Assembly (NCBI RefSeq): GCF_012524165.2
Contig: NZ_JABACJ020000001.1
Location: 124,001 to 188,000, forward strand
DNA length: 64,000 bases
Direction: 5' to 3'
Source of the DNA: Faecalicatena faecalis
Lineage (GTDB): Bacteria > Bacillota > Clostridia > Lachnospirales > Lachnospiraceae
Part shown: positions 9,503 to 17,699 of the stretch, piece by piece
Layout of the letters: every line of letters begins with the position of its first letter
Position numbering within the stretch: the first letter of the stretch is position 1
The notes under the pieces: model-generated
Database searches by the model: none
Told to the model about the DNA's origin: nothing
What the model saw: only the letters and a program-made list of their open reading frames with translations
Position numbers and translations under genes: made by a program

Positions 9503-10678
9503 ATGCAGGATTTTACATTTTATAGTCCAACATATTTTGTGTTCGGAAAAGGGAAAGAAAATGAGGCGGGACATTATGTGAAGAGGTTTGGTGGCAGCAA
9601 GGTTTTGATTCATTATGGCGGCGGCAGTGTGAAGCGCTCAGGACTTCTTGACAGAGTAAAGACATCTTTGGAGCAGGAGGGGCTGGAGTATGTAGAGCTG
9701 GGCGGAGTAAAACCGAATCCCCGCAGCGGCCTTGTTTATGAGGGGATTGAGCTGTGCCGGAATGAAGGCGTTGATTTTGTACTGGCTGTAGGCGGGGGAA
9801 GTACGATTGATTCCTCAAAAGCAATTGCGGCAGGGGCAATTTATGATGGGGATTTCTGGGACTTTTATCAGGGAAAATTAATTGAGCGTGCACTTCCTGT
9901 CGGAACGATTCTGACCATCGCAGCGGCAGGCAGCGAAGGGTCTCCTGACTCTGTGATTACAAAAGAAGAGGGCATGTTCAAGAGAGGTGCGACTGGCGAA
10001 GGAATCCGCCCTGCATTCTCTATTTTGAATCCAGAGCTGACACAGACGCTTCCGGCTTATCAGACGGCATGCGGTGCAACAGATATCATGGCTCACGTAT
10101 TTGAGCGGTATTTTACGAATACAAAAGAGGTCGAGATCACAGACAGATTCTGTGAAGCGATTCTTCTGACCATGGTAAAAGAGGTGCCGAGAGTCATTGA
10201 GAATCCGAATGATTATGAGGCTCGTGCGAATATTATGTGGGCAGGCATGACAGCTCATAATAATATCTGCGGTGTGGGGCGAGACCAGGATTGGTCCAGT
10301 CATGATATAGAGCATGAATTGAGTGCAGTATACGACTGCGCACATGGGGCCGGGCTTGCAGTCATCTTTCCGGCGTGGATGCGGTATACCGTGGAGCATA
10401 ATCCAATGAAGTTCGCACAGATTGCGGTCAGACTTTGGGGATGCCAGATGGACTTTGAGAATCCAATGAATACGGCTCTTGCAGGAATCGATGCATTCAA
10501 AAATTTCCTGCGGTCTATTGGAATGCCAGTCTCATTTGCAGAACTGGGTGCCAAGGAAGAGGATATTGCGGCGATGGCTCAAAAATGCTGCTATGGAGAT
10601 AATCGGGGAGGTTCTGTTGGTAACTTTGTGAAATTATACCAGGAGGATGTGGAAAATATTTATCGTCTGGCACTATAG
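9503..10678 (+). CDS. Iron-containing alcohol dehydrogenase (butanol dehydrogenase type)
   Basis: A 391-residue cytoplasmic enzyme that reduces aldehydes to alcohols with NAD(P)H during fermentation. The dinucleotide loop appears as LAVGGGSTIDSSKAIA (about residues 92-107). The metal site is Asp and His residues in GATDIMAHVFERYF, SSHDIEHEL and DCAHGAGLAV. The best family match is the BdhA/BdhB/YqhD group. The start follows AAGGAAG with ATG at 9503. Single-gene unit; a weak hairpin (10754-10788, arms AAGGACAG/CTGTCCTT) lies downstream. The exact substrate is not set by the sequence. Confidence 0.9.
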   Translation: MQDFTFYSPTYFVFGKGKENEAGHYVKRFGGSKVLIHYGGGSVKRSGLLDRVKTSLEQEGLEYVELGGVKPNPRSGLVYEGIELCRNEGVDFVLAVGGGSTIDSSKAIAAGAIYDGDFWDFYQGKLIERALPVGTILTIAAAGSEGSPDSVITKEEGMFKRGATGEGIRPAFSILNPELTQTLPAYQTACGATDIMAHVFERYFTNTKEVEITDRFCEAILLTMVKEVPRVIENPNDYEARANIMWAGMTAHNNICGVGRDQDWSSHDIEHELSAVYDCAHGAGLAVIFPAWMRYTVEHNPMKFAQIAVRLWGCQMDFENPMNTALAGIDAFKNFLRSIGMPVSFAELGAKEEDIAAMAQKCCYGDNRGGSVGNFVKLYQEDVENIYRLAL

Positions 10679-10833
10679 TGTGAATAACTTTTATACATCT
10701 GGGAAATGCCTTGTTAGTACAGCGGATTCGGATGTCAGCAGTATCATATTTAGAAGGACAGGTGCTGTGGGAACGGAAGGCTGTCCTTGACATTTAGAAT
10801 CTGATGGTGGAAAATAAGAAGGAAAATATATGC

Positions 10834-10863
10834 GTCCCCAATATACTTCGGTCTATTGGGGAC
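10834..10863. repeat. GTCCCCAATA inverted repeat
   Basis: Perfect 10-bp arms GTCCCCAATA and TATTGGGGAC around a ten-base loop. No T-run follows, so it is more likely a dispersed palindromic repeat or an RNA stem in the leader of rpiB than a terminator. Confidence 0.5.
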
Positions 10864-10940
10864 AGAGCGTGTGTCATGCTTATAATGGCATCATAATTTA
10901 CATGTAAAGATAGAGAAAGTCAGGATGGAGGAGACATAAA

Positions 10941-11390
10941 ATGAAAATCGGAATTGGAAATGACCACTCAGCATTGGAGTTAAAGGCAGAAATTATTGAA
11001 TTTTTAAAGGAAAAGGGCCATGAGGTCGTGGACTATGGAACAAATTCACCGGAAAGCTGTGATTACCCGGTTTATGGGGAAATCGTTGCACATGCAGTTG
11101 TGAACAAGGAAGTGGACCAGGGAATTCTGATCTGTGGAACAGGTCTTGGGATTTCACTTGCTGCGAACAAGGTAAAGGGAATCCGTGCGGCAGTTTGCAG
11201 CGAGCCCTTCACTGCGAAGATGGCAAGACAACATAATAACTGCAACATCCTTGCATTTGGGGCAAGAGTTGTCGGCGGTGAGCTTGCAAAGATGATTGTG
11301 GAGACATGGCTGAATACAGAGTTCGAAGGTGGACGCCACCAGAGAAGAGTGGACTTGATTGGCGCCATCGAGGAAAAAGAGGGGATTTAA
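10941..11390 (+). CDS. rpiB: Ribose-5-phosphate isomerase B / RpiB-LacAB family
   Basis: A 149-residue isomerase that interconverts aldose and ketose phosphates, typically ribose 5-phosphate and ribulose 5-phosphate. It begins MKIGIGNDHSALELK, with the DHSA phosphate-binding start, the active-site cysteine in LICGTGLGISLAANK (about residue 66), and a His/Arg-rich C-terminal part (RQHNNCNILAFGARV). The family also includes allose- and galactose-phosphate isomerases, so the substrate is open. It precedes the MtnA-like isomerase by 68 bp and a DeoR regulator lies further on, which suggests a sugar-phosphate route rather than the housekeeping pentose pathway. Confidence 0.88.
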   Translation: MKIGIGNDHSALELKAEIIEFLKEKGHEVVDYGTNSPESCDYPVYGEIVAHAVVNKEVDQGILICGTGLGISLAANKVKGIRAAVCSEPFTAKMARQHNNCNILAFGARVVGGELAKMIVETWLNTEFEGGRHQRRVDLIGAIEEKEGI

Positions 11391-11458
11391 TTTCATAAAT
11401 GAGCAGAGTGGATTATGAAGAGCTACTTTGATTTCAAGAAAAACAGGAGAATTGATTG

Positions 11459-12532
11459 ATGAGAAAGACAATTCTTGATTGTGATACTGTCACATTGGAT
11501 GAAGAAAATGGAGCATTGGTCATCGTTGACCAGACACAGCTCCCGAATCGGATCGAGATGTTGTCACTGACAAACATTGAGGACATCTGGGAGGCAATCT
11601 ATTTGTTGAAGGTCAGAGGCGCACCCGCGATTGGTGTGTCTGCGGCAATTGGAGTGTACCTTGCTATGAAGGATATTCAGACAGAGGATATGGGGCTGTT
11701 CATGAAGCGATTTAAAAAGGCGAAGGAGTATTTGGCGACTTCACGGCCTACGGCTGTCAATTTATTCTGGGCGCTGGACCGCATGGAGGCGGTTGCCTAT
11801 AAGCATGGCGAGGGCAGTGTGGAGGAAGTCAAGGAAGCTCTGCATCAGGAGGCCGTGCGCATCCGTGAGGAGGATATAGAAGTCTGCCGCCGGATCGGTG
11901 AGCATGCTCTTTCGTTAGTACAGCCGCAGGCCGGTCTTTTGACACATTGCAATGCAGGAAAGCTTGCAGCGGTAAAATATGGGACCGCAACGGCTCCAAT
12001 GTATCTGGGACAGGAAAAAGGGTATGGTTTCCACATCTATGTGGATGAGACGAGACCGCTTTTACAGGGAGCAAGGCTGACCGCATTTGAACTACAGTCG
12101 GCAGGAATGGACGTGACACTGATCTGCGATAATATGGTTGGCGCAGTGATGAAAAAAGGGCTGATAGATGCTGTTTTTGTAGGGTGTGACAGGGTTGCGG
12201 CTAATGGAGATACAGCCAATAAAATCGGCACCTCTGTGGTTGCGGCAGTGGCACATTATTATGGGATTCCTGTCTATGTCTGCGCCCCCACGTCAACGAT
12301 CGATATGGCCCTGTCCTGTGGTGCAGAGATTCCGATTGAGGAACGATCAGGCGATGAGATCACAGAGATGTGGTATGAGAAGCGGATGGCGCCTCAGGGG
12401 GTAAAAGTCTATAATCCGTGTTTTGATGTGACAGACCATGAATTAATCACAGGTATCGTGACGGAATATGGAGTGGTACAGGAACCATATGAAGAATCCT
12501 TCCAAAAGATTTTCCAGAAGGCAATTTTATAA
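11459..12532 (+). CDS. MtnA-like aldose-1-phosphate isomerase (eIF2B superfamily)
   Basis: A 357-residue isomerase of the family that converts 5-methylthioribose 1-phosphate to the ribulose form; close relatives act on 5-deoxyribose 1-phosphate or ribose 1,5-bisphosphate. Key sites: RGAPAIGV near residue 50, the catalytic cysteine in THCNAGKLA (about 162), and the catalytic Asp in GCDRVAANGDTANKIGT (about 242). ATG 11459 is the start, after CAGGAG; the TTG directly in front is not needed. No other methionine-salvage gene is nearby; instead rpiB is upstream and a deoR gene follows. This points to disposal of a 5-deoxy- or phospho-sugar, which is inference. Confidence 0.82.
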   Translation: MRKTILDCDTVTLDEENGALVIVDQTQLPNRIEMLSLTNIEDIWEAIYLLKVRGAPAIGVSAAIGVYLAMKDIQTEDMGLFMKRFKKAKEYLATSRPTAVNLFWALDRMEAVAYKHGEGSVEEVKEALHQEAVRIREEDIEVCRRIGEHALSLVQPQAGLLTHCNAGKLAAVKYGTATAPMYLGQEKGYGFHIYVDETRPLLQGARLTAFELQSAGMDVTLICDNMVGAVMKKGLIDAVFVGCDRVAANGDTANKIGTSVVAAVAHYYGIPVYVCAPTSTIDMALSCGAEIPIEERSGDEITEMWYEKRMAPQGVKVYNPCFDVTDHELITGIVTEYGVVQEPYEESFQKIFQKAIL

Positions 12533-12536
12533 GAGT

Positions 12537-12581
12537 CATAAAATACACAGTTTTGGATTTATTCCTTACTGTGTATTTTTA
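12537..12581 (+). terminator. Intrinsic terminator after the mtnA-like gene
   Basis: Arms AAAATACACAGT (12540-12551) and ACTGTGTATTTTT (12568-12580) around a 16-base loop, with the T-run built into the 3' arm. Confidence 0.85.
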
Positions 12582-12729
12582 TGAATTGAAATTATTGGAA
12601 AAATATGGTAAAATAAATCCCTTATATGAGGCAAAATGTGCTAAAATATGGGCATAGGGAACTCTTGGTTTCCTGACATGTGGTGTTGTTGATCGGGGTG
12701 CTTTTCTGAAATTGCATAGGGAGAACGAT

Positions 12730-13491
12730 ATGGAGGAACGCAGAAGAAAGATATTACAGGAACTGGAAGAAAAGGGGAAGGTTCGTGTAAATGAATTGAG
12801 TGCAGAGCTTGGGTGTTCAGAGGTTACAATTAGGAATGACATCAAATGTATGGAGCGCGCAGGACTTCTGATTCGTACTCATGGCGGTGCTTTAAAGATA
12901 GAAGAAACCCCGCAGAAGAAGTATTCAGCAGAAAGTATTTACAGGAACGCTGATAAGAAAAAGGCCATTGCGGCGTGTGCATATGACACAATTGAAGAGC
13001 GGGATACTATCATTATTGATGATACTTCCACTGGATTTTACCTGGCGTTGTACATTAAGCAGCATCCAGAGAAGAGAATTGCAGTTGTAACGAATTCACT
13101 GCTGGTCGGTAATGAACTGGCAGGTCTGGACCATGTAGAGCTTTATATGGTGGGAGGCCCTGTGGGCGGATATTTGGCATCCACTATGGGGGATGAGGCT
13201 ATAGCTGATATTTCACGGTTTCATGTAGATAAGGCATTTATTGGAGTACATGGGATTAATTTTGATGTAGGTATCACATCAACAGCTTCTGCTCAGACGC
13301 AGATCAAGCAGGCAGTGATGAAGGTAGCCGATCAGGTGATCGTGCTGGCAGACAGTACAAAGTTCGGCGGTGGATATCTGTCGGTCATCTGTCCGTTGAA
13401 TGAGATCGATCAGATCATAACAGACGGAGAAGTAGAAGAAGAGTATATAAGCCGGGCAAGACAAGAGGAGATTCCGCTTGTCATTGCATAA
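12730..13491 (+). CDS. DeoR/GlpR-family sugar-metabolism repressor
   Basis: A 253-residue DNA-binding regulator. The N-terminal DeoR helix-turn-helix covers about residues 3-58 (RRKILQELEEKGKVRVNELS, then CSEVTIRNDIKCMERAGLL and RTHGGA). The C-terminal DeoR sensor domain has the phospho-sugar site pattern DDTSTGFYLA, VVTNSLLVGNEL, GGPVGGYLASTMG and DSTKFG. Such proteins usually bind a sugar phosphate and release their operator. The start is ATG 12730 after GGGAG; an in-frame TTG at 12712 lies over that site. Its position after rpiB and the mtnA-like gene suggests that it controls them, but a terminator separates them and no operator is recognised. Confidence 0.9.
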   Translation: MEERRRKILQELEEKGKVRVNELSAELGCSEVTIRNDIKCMERAGLLIRTHGGALKIEETPQKKYSAESIYRNADKKKAIAACAYDTIEERDTIIIDDTSTGFYLALYIKQHPEKRIAVVTNSLLVGNELAGLDHVELYMVGGPVGGYLASTMGDEAIADISRFHVDKAFIGVHGINFDVGITSTASAQTQIKQAVMKVADQVIVLADSTKFGGGYLSVICPLNEIDQIITDGEVEEEYISRARQEEIPLVIA

Positions 13492-13498
13492 AATAATT

Positions 13499-13540
13499 CC
13501 CCGGTCAGCTTGAAATATTTTGAGCTGACCGGGGATAGTT
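13499..13540. terminator. Convergent terminator between deoR and the HAD gene
   Basis: Perfect 12-bp arms CCCCGGTCAGCT (13499-13510) and AGCTGACCGGGG (13523-13534), then ATAGTTTTTAT on the plus strand. It stands between converging genes and can serve deoR, and in part the minus-strand gene. Confidence 0.85.
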
Positions 13541-13541
13541 T

Positions 13542-14339
13542 TTATTCATCAATCTCTTGAATGAGGTCTTCCAGCACATCTTCCACGGAATCAGTCACAT
13601 AAGTGGAATAGTAAGCGATTCCTGGTGCTGCGTTGGACATGGAATAGCTGGTGCCTACGAGCTGCAGCATTTCCACATCATTATACTGGTCGCCGAAGGC
13701 CATACATTCCTCTGGCCTTACATGAAGTAGTTCCAAAAGGGTCTTTAGTGCGGTCCCCTTGTTGGCGCCTGGAGCGATAAAGTCGATCCAGAGATTCCCG
13801 GATGTTACGACTTTGATCTCATCTCCGAACATATCCTGCAGATGTTTCAGATATTTATCAATGATGTGTGGTCCATCCGTCATATTGCAGATCGCAATCT
13901 TTAAAATCGGACCCTCGACCTTGGTGATGTCATCAACGATCTGTGTGGTATTCTGCATTACATTCACGATATGATTCACAAAAGCTGGGTCATGATCCTC
14001 GATGAAGCAGGTATCCTCTCTGGAGACAACGACCTCGAAATGATTCTGTTTCTTGATTTCCTCCAGGATTCTGGATGCGAGCTCATCATCGATCGTGGCA
14101 CGGGAGATGACCTCTCCCTGATGGACACAAATCGATCCATTTTCCGCAATAAAGGATATCTCATCCTTAATCTTTTCGAAAACCCTGCACTGATTATCAT
14201 ATTGTCTGCCGCTTGCGGAAACAAAATAGATTCCCTTTTGTGTTAATTGATGAATCAATTCAATGGCACGAGGGGTAAGCTCTTGTGCACCGCCCTGTAA
14301 AAGCGTGCCATCTAAATCACTGGCTACTAATTTAATCAT
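13542..14339 (-). CDS. Cof-type HAD-superfamily phosphatase
   Basis: A 265-residue cytoplasmic phosphatase of HAD subfamily IIB (Cof/YbjI type), which remove phosphate from sugar phosphates or flavin-type metabolites. Motif I is DLDGTL (residues 8-13), motif II SASGRQ, motif III a Lys in NKGTALKTL (about 197), motif IV GDQYNDVEML (about 216-225). The C2-type cap lies between motifs II and III. It is transcribed toward deoR and ends at their shared terminator. The substrate cannot be predicted. Confidence 0.9.
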   Translation of the reverse strand: MIKLVASDLDGTLLQGGAQELTPRAIELIHQLTQKGIYFVSASGRQYDNQCRVFEKIKDEISFIAENGSICVHQGEVISRATIDDELASRILEEIKKQNHFEVVVSREDTCFIEDHDPAFVNHIVNVMQNTTQIVDDITKVEGPILKIAICNMTDGPHIIDKYLKHLQDMFGDEIKVVTSGNLWIDFIAPGANKGTALKTLLELLHVRPEECMAFGDQYNDVEMLQLVGTSYSMSNAAPGIAYYSTYVTDSVEDVLEDLIQEIDE

Positions 14340-14649
14340 AAAAACCTCCGAATTTATACGTATCCCGGGTGGTATAAAAAACGTCCCGATGGAAACGATT
14401 AAGTGATATGTTCATAAAAAACACAAGATTGTGTTTTAAGTTGGACTTCTTATATATTACCCTAAAATCAACGGATTGTATAGCCTTGTCCTGCGAAAAA
14501 ATGTGTGCTAGTATGGGTATTGTAGGAGTTATGCGGAAATTGCGTAGAGGCCAGTCTCCTTTGTAAAGTGGACTGACCTTACACAATTTCCATAATAAAA
14601 TAAGAGGTTCGCTATATAGGTCAGGATTTTAAGAAAGCTGAGGGACAAG
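14340..14649. other. 310-bp spacer upstream of the FAD gene
   Basis: Divergent spacer between the HAD gene and the FAD protein gene. It holds a diverged copy of the GGTCTGACC palindromic unit (TTTGTAAAGTGGACTGACC, 14560-14578), preceded by a near-complement GGCCAGTC at 14549-14556. No open frame with a ribosome site and no strong promoter was found. Confidence 0.4.
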
Positions 14650-16044
14650 ATGAAAAAGTATGATGTGATTATAATTGGTGCCGGGCCGTCCGGTATTTTC
14701 TGCGCTTATGAGCTGAAAAGACAGAATCCAGATATCCAGGTTCTGATGATCGAGAAGGGCCGCTGTATCGAAGAGCGCCAGTGTCCGAAACGAAAGACGA
14801 AGGTTTGTGTGGGATGCCAGCCATGCTCCATCACGACAGGTTTTGCAGGAGCCGGTGCATTTTCCGATGGTAAATTATCATTGTCACCGGACGTGGGAGG
14901 TACTCTGCCGGAGATTCTCGGATATGACAGAGCAACAGAACTGATCAATGAGGCAGACAGCATTTATCTGCAGTTTGGTGCTGATAAGAAGGTATATGGT
15001 ATTGAAGACCAGCAGGCAATCACAGACATCCGTACCAAGGCGATCCGTGCCAATTTAAAGCTGATCGAGTGCCCGATCCGTCATCTTGGAACAGAGGAGG
15101 GGTACAAGATCTATACCCGTCTGCAGCACCATCTGCTGGATGCAGGTGTTGAAATCCTGTTTAAGACAATGGTGACAGACATTCTGATAGAAGGTGGTGT
15201 TGCAAAAGGCGTTGTGACAGATAAGAATGAGACATATTATGCCCCTGAGATTGTCTCTGGAGTAGGCCGTGAAGGCTCTGAATGGTTCTCTCATATTTGT
15301 AAAGGACATGACATCGAGACCAGAAATGGAACCGTAGATGTCGGAGTACGTGTAGAAGTCCGTGATGAAATCATGAAGGAACTGAATGAGAAGCTCTATG
15401 AGGCAAAATTAGTATACTATACACCGACGTTTGATGATAAAGTCCGTGTGTTCTGCACCAATCCATCCGGTGAGGTCGCTACGGAATATTATGAAAACGG
15501 CTTAGCTGTGGTAAACGGCCATGCGTATAAATCTAAAGATATGAAGACAAATAACACGAACTTTGCGCTGCTTGTCTCCAAGAACTTTACGGAACCGTTT
15601 AAATCTCCGATCGAATACGGCAAACAGATCGCGCAGCTTGGAAACATGTTGTGTGATGGGAAAATCCTTCTGCAGAGATATGGCGATTTCCGTAGAGGAC
15701 GCCGTACGACTGCGGAGCGTTTGATTCGTAATAATATTACTCCGACCCTCAAAGATGCGGTACCAGGAGACTTGTCGCTTGTTTTCCCACACCGGATCAT
15801 GGTAGCCATTGATGAAATGATTCAGGCATTAGATAAGGTAACACCGGGAATCGCAAGCGATGAGACACTGCTGTATGGGGTAGAGGTGAAGTTCTATTCC
15901 AACAAAGTTCTGGTAAACGAAGAATTTGAGACCAATGTCAAAGGACTTCGTGCGATGGGAGACGGTGCCTCTGTGACCCGAGGTCTCCAGCAGGCTTCCG
16001 CCAACGGGCTGTGTGTAGCGCGGGCGATTTTAAAGAATAGATAA
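14650..16044 (+). CDS. FAD-dependent dehydrogenase (COG2509-like)
   Basis: A 464-residue flavoprotein. The N-terminal Rossmann FAD site is VIIIGAGPSGIFCAYEL (residues 5-21) with the acidic residue in IEKG. A cysteine-rich stretch follows (CIEERQCPKRKTKVCVGCQPC, split here as CIEERQCPKR and KVCVGCQPC), then GAGAFSDGKL, a signature of this uncharacterised family. The second FAD contact GDGASVTRGLQQASANG is near the C-terminus. The enzyme's substrate is unknown; the cysteines could bind metal or be redox-active. It is a single gene upstream of glmM, which has its own promoter. Confidence 0.85.
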   Translation: MKKYDVIIIGAGPSGIFCAYELKRQNPDIQVLMIEKGRCIEERQCPKRKTKVCVGCQPCSITTGFAGAGAFSDGKLSLSPDVGGTLPEILGYDRATELINEADSIYLQFGADKKVYGIEDQQAITDIRTKAIRANLKLIECPIRHLGTEEGYKIYTRLQHHLLDAGVEILFKTMVTDILIEGGVAKGVVTDKNETYYAPEIVSGVGREGSEWFSHICKGHDIETRNGTVDVGVRVEVRDEIMKELNEKLYEAKLVYYTPTFDDKVRVFCTNPSGEVATEYYENGLAVVNGHAYKSKDMKTNNTNFALLVSKNFTEPFKSPIEYGKQIAQLGNMLCDGKILLQRYGDFRRGRRTTAERLIRNNITPTLKDAVPGDLSLVFPHRIMVAIDEMIQALDKVTPGIASDETLLYGVEVKFYSNKVLVNEEFETNVKGLRAMGDGASVTRGLQQASANGLCVARAILKNR

Positions 16045-16080
16045 AGAACAGGCACTGAAATGAATTCTGTTTCTCTGTAA

Positions 16081-16112
16081 AGCGAATGCCCTGCCAGGAT
16101 GAGGCATTCGCT
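16081..16112 (+). terminator. Hairpin after the FAD gene
   Basis: Arms AGCGAATGCC and GGCATTCGCT around a 12-base loop, perfect over 10 bp. The T-run is missing, so termination may be weak. Confidence 0.5.
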
Positions 16113-16129
16113 GTCCGCTAAAAAAAATG

Positions 16130-16158
16130 TTGTATCTTGAGCCTGATGAGAATATAAT
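16130..16158 (+). promoter_or_regulatory. Promoter of glmM
   Basis: TTGTAT at 16130-16135, a 17-bp spacer and a perfect TATAAT at 16153-16158, 67 bp ahead of the start codon. Confidence 0.7.
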
Positions 16159-16224
16159 GTTAATGAATGTTGTATCCTATGCAGCATTGTAACTGAAAAC
16201 TAGATGATAAGAGGATGAAGACAT

Positions 16225-17574
16225 ATGGGTAAATATTTTGGAACAGATGGATTTAGAGGAGAAGCAAATGTTGTCCTGACCGTAGAACATGCCTTTAAAG
16301 TCGGACGTTACCTGGGATGGTACTTTGGGCGCGAGCATAAGGCCAGGATCGTGATCGGCAAGGATACGAGGAGAAGCAGTTATATGTATGAATATGCGCT
16401 TGCTTCTGGATTGACTGCATCAGGTGCTGACGCATACCTGCTTCACGTAACAACCACACCAAGTGTTTCTTACGTTGTACGTACAGAAGATTTTGACTGT
16501 GGAATCATGATTTCTGCAAGCCATAACCCATTCTATGATAATGGTATTAAGGTCATCAATGGACAGGGACATAAGATGGAGGCAGAAGTAGAGGAGAAGA
16601 TCGAAGCATATATCGACGGTGAGATCGAGGAGCTTCCACTTGCAACAAAGGAAGATATCGGACGAACAATCGATTATGCAGCAGGAAGGAACCGGTATAT
16701 CGGGCACCTGATCTCTCTTGCGACCCGCTCCTTCAAAGACATGAGGATTGGTCTTGACTGTGCGAACGGAAGCTCATTCAGTATTGCAAAGAGTGTTTTT
16801 GATGCGTTGGGCGCCAAGACTTATGTGATCAACAATGAACCGGATGGAACCAACATCAACACGAACTGTGGGTCCACACATATCGAGGTGCTCAAGCAGT
16901 ATGTAATGGATAAGAAGTTAGATGTAGGCTTTGCATTTGACGGAGATGCAGATAGATGTATCGCAGTTGATAATAATGGGAATGTAGTCGATGGAGACTT
17001 GATTCTTTATGTCTGCGGAAAATACCTGATGGAACAGGGACGTCTCGCAGGGAATACAATTGTTACAACAGTGATGTCAAACCTTGGTCTTTACAAGGCG
17101 TGCGACAAGATTGGTATGAATTATGAGCAGACAGCAGTCGGCGACAAGTATGTCTATGAGAATATGCTGCAGAACGGCTATGTATTGGGCGGAGAGCAGT
17201 CAGGACATATCATTTTCAGCAAGCATGCAAGAACTGGTGACGGTATCCTTACATCACTGATGCTGATGGAAGTCATCATGGAGAAGAAGCAGAGCCTTGC
17301 AAAGCTGTGTGAGGATGTGAAGATCTATCCTCAGCTTTTGAAAAATGTCCGTGTGACAGATAAGAAGACAGCAAGAGAGAATCCTGCTGTACAGAAGGCT
17401 GTGGAGGATGTGACAGCCGCATTGGGAAGCGATGGAAGAATCCTTGTCAGAGAAAGCGGAACAGAGCCAGTGATTCGTGTCATGGTAGAGGCTTCCACAG
17501 ACGAGATCTGTAAGAAGTATGTGAATCAGGTCGTTGAAGTGATGGCAAAGGAAAATCTGATCATTGAAGGATAG
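16225..17574 (+). CDS. glmM: Phosphoglucosamine mutase
   Basis: GlmM converts glucosamine 6-phosphate to glucosamine 1-phosphate on the way to UDP-GlcNAc for peptidoglycan. It is 449 residues, the usual length. It begins GKYFGTDGFRGEAN; the phosphoserine loop is ISASHNPFYDNGIKV (Ser about 100), the Mg loop FDGDADRC (about 240), the sugar loop GGEQSGH, and the C-terminal phosphate site RESGTEPVIRVM. It has its own promoter and a strong terminator. Confidence 0.97.
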   Translation: MGKYFGTDGFRGEANVVLTVEHAFKVGRYLGWYFGREHKARIVIGKDTRRSSYMYEYALASGLTASGADAYLLHVTTTPSVSYVVRTEDFDCGIMISASHNPFYDNGIKVINGQGHKMEAEVEEKIEAYIDGEIEELPLATKEDIGRTIDYAAGRNRYIGHLISLATRSFKDMRIGLDCANGSSFSIAKSVFDALGAKTYVINNEPDGTNINTNCGSTHIEVLKQYVMDKKLDVGFAFDGDADRCIAVDNNGNVVDGDLILYVCGKYLMEQGRLAGNTIVTTVMSNLGLYKACDKIGMNYEQTAVGDKYVYENMLQNGYVLGGEQSGHIIFSKHARTGDGILTSLMLMEVIMEKKQSLAKLCEDVKIYPQLLKNVRVTDKKTARENPAVQKAVEDVTAALGSDGRILVRESGTEPVIRVMVEASTDEICKKYVNQVVEVMAKENLIIEG

Positions 17575-17623
17575 GATTTAAGGAAAGACTGTTGCAGTTC
17601 TGTCTGCATATAGCAGAAAAAAT

Positions 17624-17676
17624 CAAAGGGATTACATGGATGTCTATTACAGACATGATGTAATCCCTTTTTTGTC
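17624..17676 (+). terminator. Intrinsic terminator after glmM
   Basis: AAAGGGATTACAT and ATGTAATCCCTTT arms with a second inner stem ATGTCT/AGACAT, followed by a run of seven T. The convergent minus-strand gene ends at 17700, so it may serve both. Confidence 0.9.
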
Positions 17677-17699
17677 TTATGTTTTTTTAGGTCTGCCAA

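Noticed and set aside
11459..12532. Naming the gene mtnA and assigning methionine salvage
   Set aside because: Catalytic residues fit, but the neighbours do not; several sub-families share these residues.
14332..14586. 84-residue minus-strand frame upstream of the HAD gene
   Set aside because: It runs over the palindromic repeat, overlaps the HAD start and has no ribosome site or family resemblance.
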